DNA of 44,066 nucleotides from Viridibacillus soli (GTDB taxonomy: Bacteria > Bacillota > Bacilli > Bacillales_A > Planococcaceae): positions 1 to 44,066 of the forward strand of contig NZ_JAEOAH010000047.1 of the NCBI RefSeq assembly GCF_016612995.1. Direction: 5' to 3'. Shown in pieces: positions 9,301-16,577 of the stretch; positions within the stretch are counted from its first letter, which is position 1; each line of letters begins with the position of its first letter. The notes beneath the pieces were generated by a model. The model was not told the origin of the DNA and ran no database searches. It saw nothing but the letters and a program-made list of their open reading frames with translations. A program made the position numbers and the translations under genes.

Positions 9301-9387
9301 TTCGAAAATATTAAAATAACTAAAACTACTAATAACTGTGAATAAAAAAATACCAATGCAACCAGCAATAAACAGCTTTCTTTTCAT
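6298..9387 (-). CDS. 7TM hybrid sensor kinase with a second LytS-type kinase module
   Basis: A 1029-residue membrane sensor. Order: signal/anchor helix (about 5-25), extracellular 7TMR-DISM jelly-roll domain (about 40-190), seven membrane helices (about 200-408), HisKA with SSHELRTPLHG (His439), HATPase with N-box NLIYNAIKYT and G-boxes DTGIGI and GIGLGLSI, a receiver (about 697-815) with VVDDD and phospho-acceptor Asp747 in LLDLMMP, then a His_kinase/LytS module (LSAQITPHFLYN, His838) and a second HATPase (NAVQHGIAKK, EDDGVGI). Two kinase modules joined by a receiver imply an internal phosphorelay whose last kinase would phosphorylate a separate regulator. That regulator gene overlaps the 3' end but is truncated, so the pathway may be orphaned. 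The start ATG is behind AAAGAGGTG. Extracellular DISM domains are proposed to bind carbohydrates; the ligand is unknown. Confidence 0.88.
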   Translation of the reverse strand: MKRKLFIAGCIGIFLFTVISSFSYFNIFEPNGPDAKNGVLDLSNWNFERDGNVNLNGEWQFYAGDLITPDKKPYTFDEYNQKLTTIHVPGNWNKQNIEQYATYRLLIKLPNEGTYGFKTDIIRSSSRLFINGVEAGAKGNPSKNMRINQYSDEKYVAYGAGEDKEIEVVIQVANLDYHVAGIISPLKFGTAKDIEVSKTMDVILDTALFAGYFLLFIMYLVTYLQRKKNFYELYFSLFCFFQGFYITTLNEQLFFIQMPDLSWLNRAYFQFTFIHLAILFFLLFIYDFFKQYTNKKIVIFICSLLIVQELIEGMPNPIIGLLAPPIIVEKMVIISILGLSYGYIVYILLKALLKKAEDSEYILMIVTSFGCYVLLIGLHFLFEVKVKYGPVFLFLTMVIGLSSLIGFRHQRAFTEVDRLSKELLRFDEAKDDFLIKSSHELRTPLHGIINLSKSLMEGNEGALKKEQQEVAFLIHTVGKRLANLVEDLIYAGKIKRGEVNISPTPVNVYIVEEIISEVFYLIPTSNNLELVNKFPSNLPLIYVDEYKLKQIFFNLIYNAIKYTKQGEITLSAKVQNGEMVISITDTGIGIEKDHINQIFTSFYQVKGIESEGIGLGLSITKQLVEASGGRIWVTSKIGKGSCFTFTIPLANESQLKEMDNSEYLRTEKRSMSLTTKEQAVSKVFLDVPVKIEGKKGYTILVVDDDHSNLRILVNFIRSLDYTVIAVESGVDALKIIENESVDLMLLDLMMPNMSGFEVCKIVREEHCLLELPIVILTAAGQLTDLIISLQGGANDFLQKPINLEELQVRIESLLSMKESSREAVKNELNFLSAQITPHFLYNTFNTIIGLSYKDEEKTREALQYLSTYFRAKLDFNAQNSLIPLENEIELVKAYLSIEKMRFGNRLTIEYDIDETIEALIPSMTIQPLVENAVQHGIAKKPNGGTVKVTIVETTAGVKIMIEDDGVGIPIQKQDELMNERSTRIGFSNPFRKLKLIKKASFLLESNEGEGTKITIIVPLGQIDESSINR

Positions 9388-9480
9388 ATCGCACCTCTTT
9401 GTCTAAGTTGAAAATGTAAGTTACTTATATTAATCCATTTCTGTTTCTTGAGTTTGATTAATCTTATTGTAAACGAATAA

Positions 9481-9715
9481 GAGAGTGTAAAATATTTTGT
9501 GTAATTGAATAAATAGAAAAAGGAAGACCTTTCTTGTAGAATTAATTCACCACAAACAATTCCAAGAAAAGAGGTCTTCCCTATGAATCAGTTTACAACA
9601 GATATTGTCCAAGCTCTAGTGAAAAAAGAAGATATCACAGTGTTTTTCGTCGCATCTGGAATCGGCCGTAAATTAGGCGGGTTTAGTTTTTCATTGTATA
9701 TAGACTGACGAGGTT
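9481..9715 (+). mobile_element. IS256-family left end and transposase N-terminal remnant
   Basis: Begins with the terminal-repeat-like GAGAGTGTAAAATATTTTGT, then an ATG at 9583 reading MNQFTTDIVQALVKKEDIT, the usual N-terminus of IS256-type (mutator) transposases. Just after this the frame breaks: CGTCG, CATCTGGAATCGGCCGTAAAT matches the expected RR-HLESAVN only across two shifts. The other ~370 codons and the right end are absent. A long inverted repeat, GGAAGACCT / AGGTCTTCC, flanks the leader. Dead relic. Confidence 0.75.
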
Positions 9716-9748
9716 AATACAAAACTCATTTTATACTACAAATATTCA

Positions 9749-9792
9749 AAAAAAGAGTGAAAAAGAATAATTACATTCTTTTTCACTCTTTT
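9749..9792. terminator. Strong bidirectional terminator
   Basis: AAAAAAGAGTGAAAAAGAAT / ATTCTTTTTCACTCTTTTTT around a 6-base loop, with A and T runs on both sides. Confidence 0.75.
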
Positions 9793-9834
9793 TTACCAAT
9801 CCGAAATAGTAGTATGAAAACGCCTAACTATTTA

Positions 9835-10086
9835 TTAAGCTGATCCTATCTTTATCTCTTGTTGCTTCAAGCGATTGAACCCTACTTCCTCAATATATAT
9901 TTTTAATACCGATAATCGAGGATAATCCTTTTGCAATGATTGAATTGCTAACTCTAAGATCCAATATTGATGAATTGGTTACGTTCATAGATTGTAATCA
10001 TTCTGCTTCTTCTAATATACGTATATCACATACAGAAGACAGCTGAATAAGTTTGGGTTGTCTTGTAAAAAATCGATTAGATAAGT
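9835..10086 (-). pseudogene. Unrecognised gene remnant
   Basis: Reverse-strand protein-like pieces in two frames: TRQPKLIQLSSVCDIRILEE then a stop, and in a shifted frame YWILELAIQSLQKDYPRLSV continuing to RLKQQEIKIGSA and a TAA at 9835. Both read as real coding sequence by composition, but I do not recognise the family. It is the 3' end of a decayed gene, placed 20 bp past the small membrane protein gene. Confidence 0.4.
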
Positions 10087-10105
10087 TGTCTGAGGACAAA
10101 TGTTG

Positions 10106-10273
10106 TCAGTAACCTAATAGCGCCACTGCAAATAATGCTACAAGAGCACTTAGGCAAAAAGAAATAAGCCAATGTATTTTTCCAGTCGTCTTTAAAAATA
10201 TGTTTAAGGTGGAAGTAATAATCATAGTAACTATAAAAACGAATAAAAGCATAATAAACTCCATATCTATCAT
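10106..10273 (-). CDS. Small two-helix membrane protein (55 aa)
   Basis: Starts at an ATG 6 bases behind GAGGGAGTG: MIDMEFIMLLFVFIVTMIIT, a polar loop with LKTTGKIH, then WLISFCLSALVALFAVALLGY. Two hydrophobic helices and no known motif. The same frame stays open upstream to 10540 with unrelated hydrophilic sequence, but the ribosome site argues for the short form. Function unknown. Confidence 0.55.
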   Translation of the reverse strand: MIDMEFIMLLFVFIVTMIITSTLNIFLKTTGKIHWLISFCLSALVALFAVALLGY

Positions 10274-10540
10274 ATATAACACTCCCTCTTTAAATATAGA
10301 TATATCAACAGTTTGTACAGTTTTTAGACCTAAGCAAACATTCAGGCTAGTATGCAGCCTTTGATTAAATACCTTACTAATGATTTCTAATTTTTCCGAC
10401 AAATCAACTTGCTCAGCTACTTCTGTTACTGTCGTGAGATGCTCTCGTGGATTTTTACGGCCCTCTGCATCAATTCCCAGCAACCGTTTTAAACTTTCGA
10501 CCCGATAGTCATATGATTGTTGGTTTAAAATAAAGTTTGA
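10274..10540 (-). pseudogene. Unrecognised coding remnant upstream of the small membrane protein
   Basis: Open frame without a good start: YDYRVESLKRLLGIDAEGRK then NPREHLTTVTEVAEQVDLSE and FNQRL. It reads as the interior of a soluble helical protein, after which it drifts into the leader of the small membrane gene. No family recognised; probably a fragment left by deletion. Confidence 0.35.
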
Positions 10541-10569
10541 TTAAAAATAGTCTTAAAACGTTGATTGCA

Positions 10570-10630
10570 TAATAATAATAAACCACGGATTTTGAAAAAA
10601 GTTTAATCAAAATACGTGGTCTATTATGTC
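10570..10630. terminator. Hairpin, probable terminator
   Basis: ACCACG-ATTTTGA / TCAAAAT-CGTGGT with outer ATAATA/TATTAT pairing and an A/T-rich loop. It lies between the cupin gene and the remnant frames. Confidence 0.5.
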
Positions 10631-10664
10631 AATGGCTATTTTGTTTTATAAAAAAGATTAATTA

Positions 10665-10699
10665 TTTCGGTAGCGAATATTTAATAATTGCTACCGAAA
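10665..10699 (-). terminator. Terminator of the cupin gene
   Basis: TTTCGGTAGC / GCTACCGAAA with a 15-base loop, about 45 bp past the cupin stop. A T-run follows some 20 bases later on the reverse strand. Confidence 0.5.
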
Positions 10700-10742
10700 G
10701 TGAAATATAAGAAATTCTAATATTTCAATAAATGCTACTTAT

Positions 10743-11305
10743 TTATTGAAAGTAAATATTTAAACAGCCTTGATTCAGTAATGGATAGTGCTCACTTGGC
10801 GTTACTTCTTTTAACTCCTTTATATTCCAATTATAAACTAAAATATTAGGCTTGTATTTTTCAATGATTCCTACCGAAAAGTTCATACGACTTGAAGAGC
10901 TTTTTTCAAAATGTTGAGTAAGTTTTGCCTTTCGAACGCTCTTATCTTTGTATATAATAAGTTCGTTTTTTTCATATACACACGGATTTTGTTCAGGTGT
11001 TGCGAATATAAGTATATGTAACGGACTATGGCTATTATTATGATAACCATGTACATAATTCGTCCATCCAAATACAATCTCATTTTCAATAGCTTTCACT
11101 GATGTTCAAAACTTATATCATAAGTAAGCTCTCCCTGTAATATTATAGCGCTATCTTCACCATAAGGATGAAAATGAGCCGGAATACCCTCATCGTCCTC
11201 ATCAATTTGAAAATACAATATACGATGGTTTCGGTCTATACTTTCCCATACTTTTTCGAATTTTGTATTTGACTCCATTAACGCTTGAAGATTAACATTC
11301 TCCAT
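10743..11305 (-). pseudogene. Cupin-domain protein split by a frameshift
   Basis: Two abutting frames that together make one cupin. The first (69 residues, from 11305) carries cupin motif 1, AHFHPYGEDSAIILQGE, with the metal-ligand His/His/Glu pattern, and ends in ISFEHQ-stop. The second (118 residues, GTG overlapping that stop as GTGA) carries the motif-2-like GYHNNSHSPLHILIFATPE. Neither half is a complete barrel, so a single ancestral gene of about 185 residues that lost frame near 11098 is the best reading. Coupled translation of two half-proteins through the GTGA overlap is possible but less likely. Substrate unknown. Confidence 0.6.
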
Positions 11306-11465
11306 CCAATCACCTCAAGTACAATATAACGGACAACCTTGAAGAATAATATTGGACTAAATACTGAAATTGATAAGTATACTATTCTCTACCCTAGTTT
11401 CCCAAAAACCTTCCTTTGTAGAGACGGCTTAAAAACAGGGAATTGTAAAAAACAAATGGATGGAG

Positions 11466-11555
11466 CCACCTTTATTGAGGTGTTCACTTTTTTGGCTCTC
11501 AACCTCAATAATAAAAGATTGAATTTTCTGTAAAATATTTATACAACACTAGTGA
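11466..11555. repeat. Dispersed repeat, copy B (IS-end-like)
   Basis: Second copy of the 1063-1153 element, same orientation. Hairpin arms here are CACCT/AGGTG, different from copy A but still complementary, followed by the T-rich GTTCACTTTTTTGGCTCT and ending CAACACTAGTGA. On the reverse strand just past it a frame reads KPSLQRKVFGKLG-stop, possibly the end of a transposase, which I cannot assign. Confidence 0.55.
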
Positions 11556-11666
11556 AAAGTTTACTATTTTTTTATGACTATATTCTTACACTATACAAAC
11601 TGTTGCTTACAAATAGTTTGTGATGTAACTCTGGGTACTAACATTGTTACAATAGAATTTTTCGAA

Positions 11667-11800
11667 TCAAACCTGTCGAATGATATCATGACTAGATTCA
11701 AAATAAACCACTGTATCTTTTAATAAGTTTGGCAAAATCTCATCTAATTCGAAAAGTTGCTCAATAAAATATATACCAATAGGGTATTTATAGCTAGTTA
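11667..11800 (-). pseudogene. Unrecognised gene tail
   Basis: Reverse-strand frame with no start: YPIGIYFIEQLFELDEILPN then TVVYFESSHDIIRQV and a stop. Composition and periodicity are protein-like. No family recognised. It follows directly on the ECF sigma remnant. Confidence 0.35.
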
Positions 11801-12068
11801 TTTACTTGCAACAATTGTGGCAACCCTACCTGTAATCTCAGTATTATTGTTTCCAAATATAGAAGATTGAAGAAGTATCTCTGTCCCATTTTGCATTCCT
11901 TTTACTTCTTCCTTTATTGCATAAGCATTAGAACCTATTTTTAATATACGGAAAATAGTTAATACATGCGCCCCAGTCACGCACATACGTATAACAAAGC
12001 TGCACTATATAATCGCCATAATCATCCATCGCCTGCTGCAAGCGAGCTTCTTTCTCTATATCACCCAT
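11798..12068 (-). pseudogene. ECF sigma factor stump fused to an unrelated C-terminus
   Basis: The ATG at 12068, behind AAAGGGAGA, opens a frame reading MGDIEKEARLQQAMDDYGDY IVQLCYTYVRDWG in the style of ECF sigma region 2.1. It then derails to a stop at 11928 (46 codons). In an overlapping frame the sequence continues as SNAYAIKEEVKGMQNGTEIL, a beta-rich segment ending ATIVASK at 11798. In Bacillus ECF loci the gene after the sigma factor usually encodes its anti-sigma factor, so a deletion joining the sigma start to the tail of its anti-sigma is plausible. The tail itself shows no diagnostic motif. Confidence 0.5.
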
Positions 12069-12280
12069 TTCGCTTGTCTCCCTTTATTTTTTGTAGTTAG
12101 ACTAGGCGAATATTGGAAAAGTTTCATTGTTATAAAATAAATTTTTAAGTGCTCTCTATTAGTTTACAGCATTTCTTATGCTCTGCTCCCTAACTTTGTT
12201 AAATCACTACAGACCTATTTGCAAAATAGGTTTACTTTGGTACGATAATAATGAAGATTTTTTCCATTAGAGGTGATTGT

Positions 12281-12460
12281 ATGATTTATGGGCTTGGCAC
12301 AGCTTTATTTTTAATATTAAGCTATTATTTTAAAATTTCTTTTATAGAATATCTCCATGAAGGAAATAAGCGTGAGGCAAGACAAGCAAAAATTTTAACG
12401 ATTACTTGCTTCATAATAGGTATGTTCATGTTAATGGCTGCCGCTGGATTTGATAATTAA
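12281..12460 (+). CDS. Small two-helix membrane protein (59 aa)
   Basis: The ATG at 12281 is 3 bases behind AGAGGTGAT; an upstream in-frame ATG at 12251 lacks a ribosome site. MIYGLGTALFLILSYYF forms helix 1, a basic loop (EGNKREARQAK) follows, and TITCFIIGMFMLMAAAG forms helix 2. No known domain. A strong terminator follows 9 bp after the stop. Probably a genuine small gene; function unknown. Confidence 0.65.
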   Translation: MIYGLGTALFLILSYYFKISFIEYLHEGNKREARQAKILTITCFIIGMFMLMAAAGFDN

Positions 12461-12468
12461 ATGAAATA

Positions 12469-12502
12469 AAGGCACTTCTACAAAATTTGTAGAAGTGCCT
12501 TA
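12469..12502. terminator. Bidirectional terminator shared with the rib operon
   Basis: AAGGCACTTCTACAAA / TTTGTAGAAGTGCCTT, almost loop-free, with flanking A and T runs. It ends both the small membrane gene (+) and ribH (-), which converge here. Confidence 0.85.
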
Positions 12503-12505
12503 TTT

Positions 12506-12970
12506 TTAAAACAATCGCTGTAAATTAGCCATCTCAATTGCGGCAATTGCTGAATCATAGCCTTTGTTACCCGACTTAGTTCCTGAACGTTCAATTGCTT
12601 GTTCAATATTTTCCGTTGTGACAATACCAAAAATGACAGGTACATTTGTACTTAAAGAAACGTTCGCAATGCCTTTTGCTGCTTCGTTACATACATAATC
12701 GTAATGCGTAGTTGAACCGCGAATGACTGTCCCTAAACCAATCACCGCATCATAATCGCCTTTTTCAACCATTTTCTTTGCAATAAAGGGCACTTCAAAT
12801 GCACCTGGCACCCATGCAACATCAATATTGTCTTCCGAAACGCCGTGGCGTACTAAGCCATCCATTGCGCCACCTAACAATTTACTTGTGATAAACTCGT
12901 TAAATCGTCCAACTACGATACCAATCTTTAAATCTGTTCCGATTAATTGTGCTTCAAATACTTTTCCCAT
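12506..12970 (-). CDS. ribH: 6,7-dimethyl-8-ribityllumazine synthase
   Basis: A 154-residue subunit of the icosahedral lumazine synthase, which condenses 5-amino-6-ribitylaminouracil with 3,4-dihydroxybutanone 4-phosphate. Family marks: [10 protein letters not shown] near the N-terminus, [10 protein letters not shown], the loop [18 protein letters not shown] holding the catalytic His, and the C-terminal [19 protein letters not shown]. Length matches Bacillus RibH. Last gene of the operon, starting 13 bp after ribBA behind AAAGGGGA. Confidence 0.97.
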   Translation of the reverse strand: MGKVFEAQLIGTDLKIGIVVGRFNEFITSKLLGGAMDGLVRHGVSEDNIDVAWVPGAFEVPFIAKKMVEKGDYDAVIGLGTVIRGSTTHYDYVCNEAAKGIANVSLSTNVPVIFGIVTTENIEQAIERSGTKSGNKGYDSAIAAIEMANLQRLF

Positions 12971-12983
12971 TTTAATGTCCCCT

Positions 12984-14174
12984 TTACGAAATAAGATGAT
13001 TCATCTTGTTTTTTTTAGTTTCTAAATAAAACGAATTGTTTTCTACAGCTGCTATCTTAATCGGCAATCGTTCTACAACTTCAATGCCATATTCACTTAG
13101 TCCCTGTATTTTATCTGGGTTATTTGTGAGTAAGCGTACTTTAGAAATCCCTAAATCCTTTAACATTTGAGCGGCTAATGCATAATCTCGTGCATCTGCT
13201 GGAAAGCCTAATTTTAGATTGGATTCGATTGTATCAAAGCCCTGCTCCTGTAATTCATAAGTGCGCAGTTTATTAATAAGTCCAATACCTCGACCTTCCT
13301 GCTGCATATAAAGCACAACCCCTGTACCTTCCGTCTCAATGACATTTAGTGCCTGCTGTAATTGAGGGCCGCAATCACATCTTTCAGAATGAAAGATATC
13401 ACCAGTTAAACAAGAAGAATGAATGCGGACAATCGGTGCAGGAACCGTACTTGCATCACCTTTCACAAGTGCAACATGTTCGCACTGATCGATGTTATTT
13501 TCATAGCCAATCATTGAGAATTCACCATAGCTTGTTGGAAGTTGTACCTCAGCTGCTCTTGTTACTACCTTTTCATTGTTATAGCGGTATTGAATCAAAC
13601 TTTTAATCGTAATCATTTTTAAACTGTGTCTTTTAGCGAAGTCTATTAGTTCTTGTCCAATAGACATTTTCCCACTATCACTCATAATTTCACATATAAT
13701 GCCTGCGGGAATCGCGCCACATGCTTTAGCCAAATCGATTGCAGCCTCTGTGTGACCTGGTCTTTCTAATACACCGTTTTCTTTTGCTACTAATGGAAAA
13801 ACATGACCCGGTCTTTTAAAATCATCCGCTTTGGCACCAGAATCTAATAATTGTAAAATTGTTAGTGAGCGCTCAAACGCACTAATACCTGTACTTGTAT
13901 CGGCATGATCAATACTTACCGTAAAGGCCGTTTGATGATGGTCTGTATTATTAAATACCATCGAATGCAAATCTAGGTCTGAAGCCATTTTTTCTGTTAT
14001 CGGTGTGCAAAGGAGTCCACGAGCATACGTAGCCATAAAGTTAATATTTTCTGGCGTCGCATATTCTGCAAGTGCTACTAAATCCCCTTCATTTTCACGA
14101 TTCTCATCATCAACGACGATAATCATTTTGCCGTTTTTCAAGTCTTCTAATGCTTCTTCAATTGAGTTAAACAT
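12984..14174 (-). CDS. ribBA: Bifunctional DHBP synthase / GTP cyclohydrolase II
   Basis: Fused enzyme supplying both riboflavin precursors. Residues 1-200 are 3,4-dihydroxy-2-butanone 4-phosphate synthase ([14 protein letters not shown] and the later [16 protein letters not shown]). Residues 200-396 are GTP cyclohydrolase II, with the zinc-binding [17 protein letters not shown] and the [12 protein letters not shown] substrate loop. Two ATGs lie 6 bases apart; the second (14174) is better placed behind AAGGCGGTG (7-base spacing), so it is used here. Third gene of the operon, 19 bp after ribE. Also called ribA in Bacillus. Confidence 0.96.
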   Translation of the reverse strand: MFNSIEEALEDLKNGKMIIVVDDENRENEGDLVALAEYATPENINFMATYARGLLCTPITEKMASDLDLHSMVFNNTDHHQTAFTVSIDHADTSTGISAFERSLTILQLLDSGAKADDFKRPGHVFPLVAKENGVLERPGHTEAAIDLAKACGAIPAGIICEIMSDSGKMSIGQELIDFAKRHSLKMITIKSLIQYRYNNEKVVTRAAEVQLPTSYGEFSMIGYENNIDQCEHVALVKGDASTVPAPIVRIHSSCLTGDIFHSERCDCGPQLQQALNVIETEGTGVVLYMQQEGRGIGLINKLRTYELQEQGFDTIESNLKLGFPADARDYALAAQMLKDLGISKVRLLTNNPDKIQGLSEYGIEVVERLPIKIAAVENNSFYLETKKNKMNHLIS

Positions 14175-14192
14175 TGTCATTCACCGCCTTGT

Positions 14193-14831
14193 TTAGTATC
14201 CGTTTTGCTGTAAAAAATCCATTGTAATCGTTGAAGAACCGTCGTTATTTTTCAATTGATGGACAATATATTTGCCAAGCATATCCGTTTCGATATTCAC
14301 TTGTTGGCCCACTTCTTTCAAAGCGAATATAGTTTCACGATATGTGTGTGGGATAAGTGAGACAGTTAGCTTTTCAGTTTGTTTATCGAAAATAGTCAAA
14401 CTCGTTCCATCAATTGCAATGGAGCCCCTTGGTATACAAAATTGACTCAGTTCTCTAGCTATAGAGATATCAATGTATATGGCATTTGCTTGCTTCGTTT
14501 TTTTTATGATTGTGCCTGTGCCATCAACATGACCTGAAACAAAATGACCGCCAAATCGGCCATTCGCAGTAATCGCTCTTTCTAAATTCACTACATGCCC
14601 TATTTTGAATGCTTGAATCGTTGTCGCTTTCACCGTTTCAGACATGACATCTAACGTTATGTCGTGCTTAGTAAAATGCGAAACCGTTAAGCAAATACCA
14701 TTAACTGCAACACTATCACCAAGCCCAATATCCGACATAATTTCATGAGCTTCAACTGTTAGCTTCATGCTCTCAATGTCTTTTGTCATCGCCGTGATTT
14801 TCCCTTTAGCTTCTATAATTCCTGTGAACAT
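14193..14831 (-). CDS. ribE: Riboflavin synthase, alpha chain
   Basis: A 212-residue enzyme that dismutates two lumazine molecules into riboflavin. Two tandem lumazine-binding repeats are visible: repeat 1 from MFTGIIEAKGKI with GDSVAVNGICLTV, and repeat 2 with GHFVSGHVDGTG and IAIDGTSLTI. Normal family length. It begins 3 bases after the ribD stop, so it is probably translationally coupled. Second gene of the operon. Confidence 0.96.
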   Translation of the reverse strand: MFTGIIEAKGKITAMTKDIESMKLTVEAHEIMSDIGLGDSVAVNGICLTVSHFTKHDITLDVMSETVKATTIQAFKIGHVVNLERAITANGRFGGHFVSGHVDGTGTIIKKTKQANAIYIDISIARELSQFCIPRGSIAIDGTSLTIFDKQTEKLTVSLIPHTYRETIFALKEVGQQVNIETDMLGKYIVHQLKNNDGSSTITMDFLQQNGY

Positions 14832-14834
14832 TCC

Positions 14835-15923
14835 TCATCCACACCCCACAATTGATGTCATTTTAATCACTTCGCCAATTTGCTTCACTTGCTGTAGCTT
14901 TAATTGGACAGCATCATTCATGCTTTTTACATTCAAATCTGCGAGCATTCCAATACCGGCCTGGTCACCAACTAATTTCGGCGCTATGTAAGTAATCATT
15001 TCATTTACTAAACCGGAATGGATAAAGCTCGTATTAATACGTTGACCGCCCTCAACATAGAGCGTGACAATATTTCGTCTTGCAAGTTCTTCTAGGACAT
15101 CACGAATCACAATTGTTCTAGTTGCAAGTTGGATAATAACCACATTGGGCCGAGCAAATTCTGCGATTTGACTTGTCGTGACATCACTTCCAACAACAAT
15201 CCATGTTTGTGTTGTTTGATCAGTAACAACTTTAGCTTTCAAGGGGGTTCTTAAATGCGTGTCCAATATAATTCGAACCGGTTGCTTATTACTCTCTGCA
15301 TATCTATTTGTCAGTAGTGGGTCATCCTTTAAAACCGTACCGACTCCAACTAAAATCGCATCTGTTCTAGCTCTAGCTTGATGAACATCCTTTTGCACTT
15401 CTTTACCTGTAATATTTTCATTGCGACCAAAAACGGTAGCAATTTTGCCGTCCAATGTGATGGCCTGCTTTAAAGTGACAAAGGGAAGCTTATGATTCAT
15501 AAAATAAAAGTAAGTAGCATTTAACTTTTCGGCTTGTACCCCACCAATGCCAACTTCGACTTCGATGCCAGCACTTCTTAGCTTCGTAACACCAGCGCCA
15601 GATACTTTTGGATTTGAATCTAGTGTTGCAACAATTACTTTTTTCACACCGGCATTAATAATGGCCATCGTACAAGGTGGTGTTTTGCCAAAATGATTAC
15701 AAGGCTCCAAAGTGACATATATTGTACTGCCAGCTGCATTTTCTCCCGCCATGTTGAGTGCATGCACCTCCGCATGATGAGTGCCGGCTTTTAGATGTGC
15801 AGCCATTCCCACTACTTCATTATTTTTTACGACTACCGCTCCAACTACAGGATTTGGCGACGTTTGAGCCTCGGCTACTGCCGCTAACATTAATGCCAAA
15901 TCCATATAATACATGTCATTCAT
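14835..15923 (-). CDS. ribD: Riboflavin-specific deaminase / reductase
   Basis: A 362-residue bifunctional enzyme. The N-terminal cytidine-deaminase fold carries the zinc motif HAEVHAL (His50, Glu52) and PCNHFGKTPPC (Cys75, Cys84). The C-terminal reductase (from about 145) has PFVTLKQAITLDGKIA and VEGGQRINTSF. It deaminates and then reduces the pyrimidine intermediate. The start is the ATG at 15923, 9 bases behind AGGGAGG; an 8-codon extension upstream has no ribosome site. First gene of the operon, controlled by three FMN riboswitches upstream. Confidence 0.96.
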   Translation of the reverse strand: MNDMYYMDLALMLAAVAEAQTSPNPVVGAVVVKNNEVVGMAAHLKAGTHHAEVHALNMAGENAAGSTIYVTLEPCNHFGKTPPCTMAIINAGVKKVIVATLDSNPKVSGAGVTKLRSAGIEVEVGIGGVQAEKLNATYFYFMNHKLPFVTLKQAITLDGKIATVFGRNENITGKEVQKDVHQARARTDAILVGVGTVLKDDPLLTNRYAESNKQPVRIILDTHLRTPLKAKVVTDQTTQTWIVVGSDVTTSQIAEFARPNVVIIQLATRTIVIRDVLEELARRNIVTLYVEGGQRINTSFIHSGLVNEMITYIAPKLVGDQAGIGMLADLNVKSMNDAVQLKLQQVKQIGEVIKMTSIVGCG

Positions 15924-15971
15924 TGTGATCAACCTCCCTATTAGCAATCTCCTACTGCTCGATTGAAAAAT

Positions 15972-16000
15972 AAAAAACTCTCTAATTAAATTAGGGAGTT
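15972..16000 (-). terminator. ribD: Regulated terminator of FMN riboswitch unit 3
   Basis: Reverse strand: AACTCCCTAAT / ATTAGAGAGTT (one mismatch), 3-base loop, then TTTTTT. Last stop point before ribD, about 50 bp ahead of its start. Confidence 0.8.
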
Positions 16001-16083
16001 TGGAAGAATTTTAGATAAACGCATCGCTAAATAAACCTATTGAAATACCATTTTTCAAAAGGAAATTGCGTTTTATCTAGTTG

Positions 16084-16211
16084 TCCTTCTCCCATCCAGA
16101 CTATACTGTCGGCTTTGGATTCACACCAAATCCTACCTTAAAAAAAGGCTCACGGGCTTAGAAAATCTTCTTCATCACCGTCGATTGGGAATTTCACCCG
16201 ACCCCGAAGGA
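16084..16211 (-). ncRNA. FMN riboswitch aptamer, unit 3 (ribD-proximal)
   Basis: Full RFN element on the reverse strand. It starts TCCTTCGGGGTCGGGTGAAA, has the central GACGGTGATG, GCCCGTGAGCC, and GGATTTGGTGTGAATCC hairpin, and ends AGTATAGTCTGGATGGGAGA-AGGA, which closes P1 with the first bases. All positions I recognise as the conserved FMN-binding core are kept. Differences from units 1 and 2 are confined to loop and peripheral-helix bases. In Bacillus, FMN binding to this element lets the downstream terminator form. Confidence 0.95.
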
Positions 16212-16221
16212 CGTACATATT

Positions 16222-16290
16222 CAATTTTTTACCGAACAAAAGCGCAGAGTGCCCGTTTACACCCGACAACGCTTACGAGCTCGACTTGTA
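16222..16290 (-). other. Structured insert between riboswitch units 2 and 3
   Basis: GC-richer block present only in front of unit 3. On the reverse strand it reads AGCG..GGGTG..CACTC..CGCT, which can fold into an interrupted hairpin. Units 1 and 2 have no counterpart, and it accounts for most of the longer spacing (323 versus 280 bp). Function unknown. Confidence 0.45.
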
Positions 16291-16296
16291 TAAAAC

Positions 16297-16327
16297 AAAA
16301 AAACTCCATAGATTTCTACGGAGTTTT
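16297..16327 (-). terminator. Regulated terminator of FMN riboswitch unit 2
   Basis: Reverse strand: AAACTCCGTAG / CTATGGAGTTT (one G-U pair), 4-base loop, followed by TTTTTTT. About 80 nt past aptamer 2. Confidence 0.85.
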
Positions 16328-16406
16328 ATAGGAGCTGTCCAAAATACCATAAGCAAATAAACCTATTAAAATGAAAAATTTTAATAAGACTTTGATATTT
16401 TCTACA

Positions 16407-16532
16407 TCCTTCTCCCATCCAGACTATACTGTCGGCTTTGGACTCACACCAAATCCTGCCTAAAAAAGGCTCACGGGCTTAGAAGCTTTACTTCATCACC
16501 GTCGATTGGGAATTTCACCCGACCCCGAAGGA
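16407..16532 (-). ncRNA. FMN riboswitch aptamer, unit 2 (middle)
   Basis: Complete RFN element with the same core as unit 3. Distinguishing bases: GATGAAGTAAAGCTTC in one variable stem, a shortened GCCTTTTTTAGGC hairpin, and GGATTTGGTGTGAGTCC, where a G-U pair replaces A-U. The closing P1 strands TCCTTC / GAAGGA are intact. Followed by its own terminator. Confidence 0.95.
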
Positions 16533-16577
16533 TATTACATATGAAATTGTAAACAATAAAACGAGATTTATGGCATC

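Noticed and set aside
9520-9600. Long inverted repeat GGAAGACCT / AGGTCTTCC as a terminator or regulatory hairpin
   Set aside because: It belongs to the left end of the IS256-type remnant, in the transposase leader.
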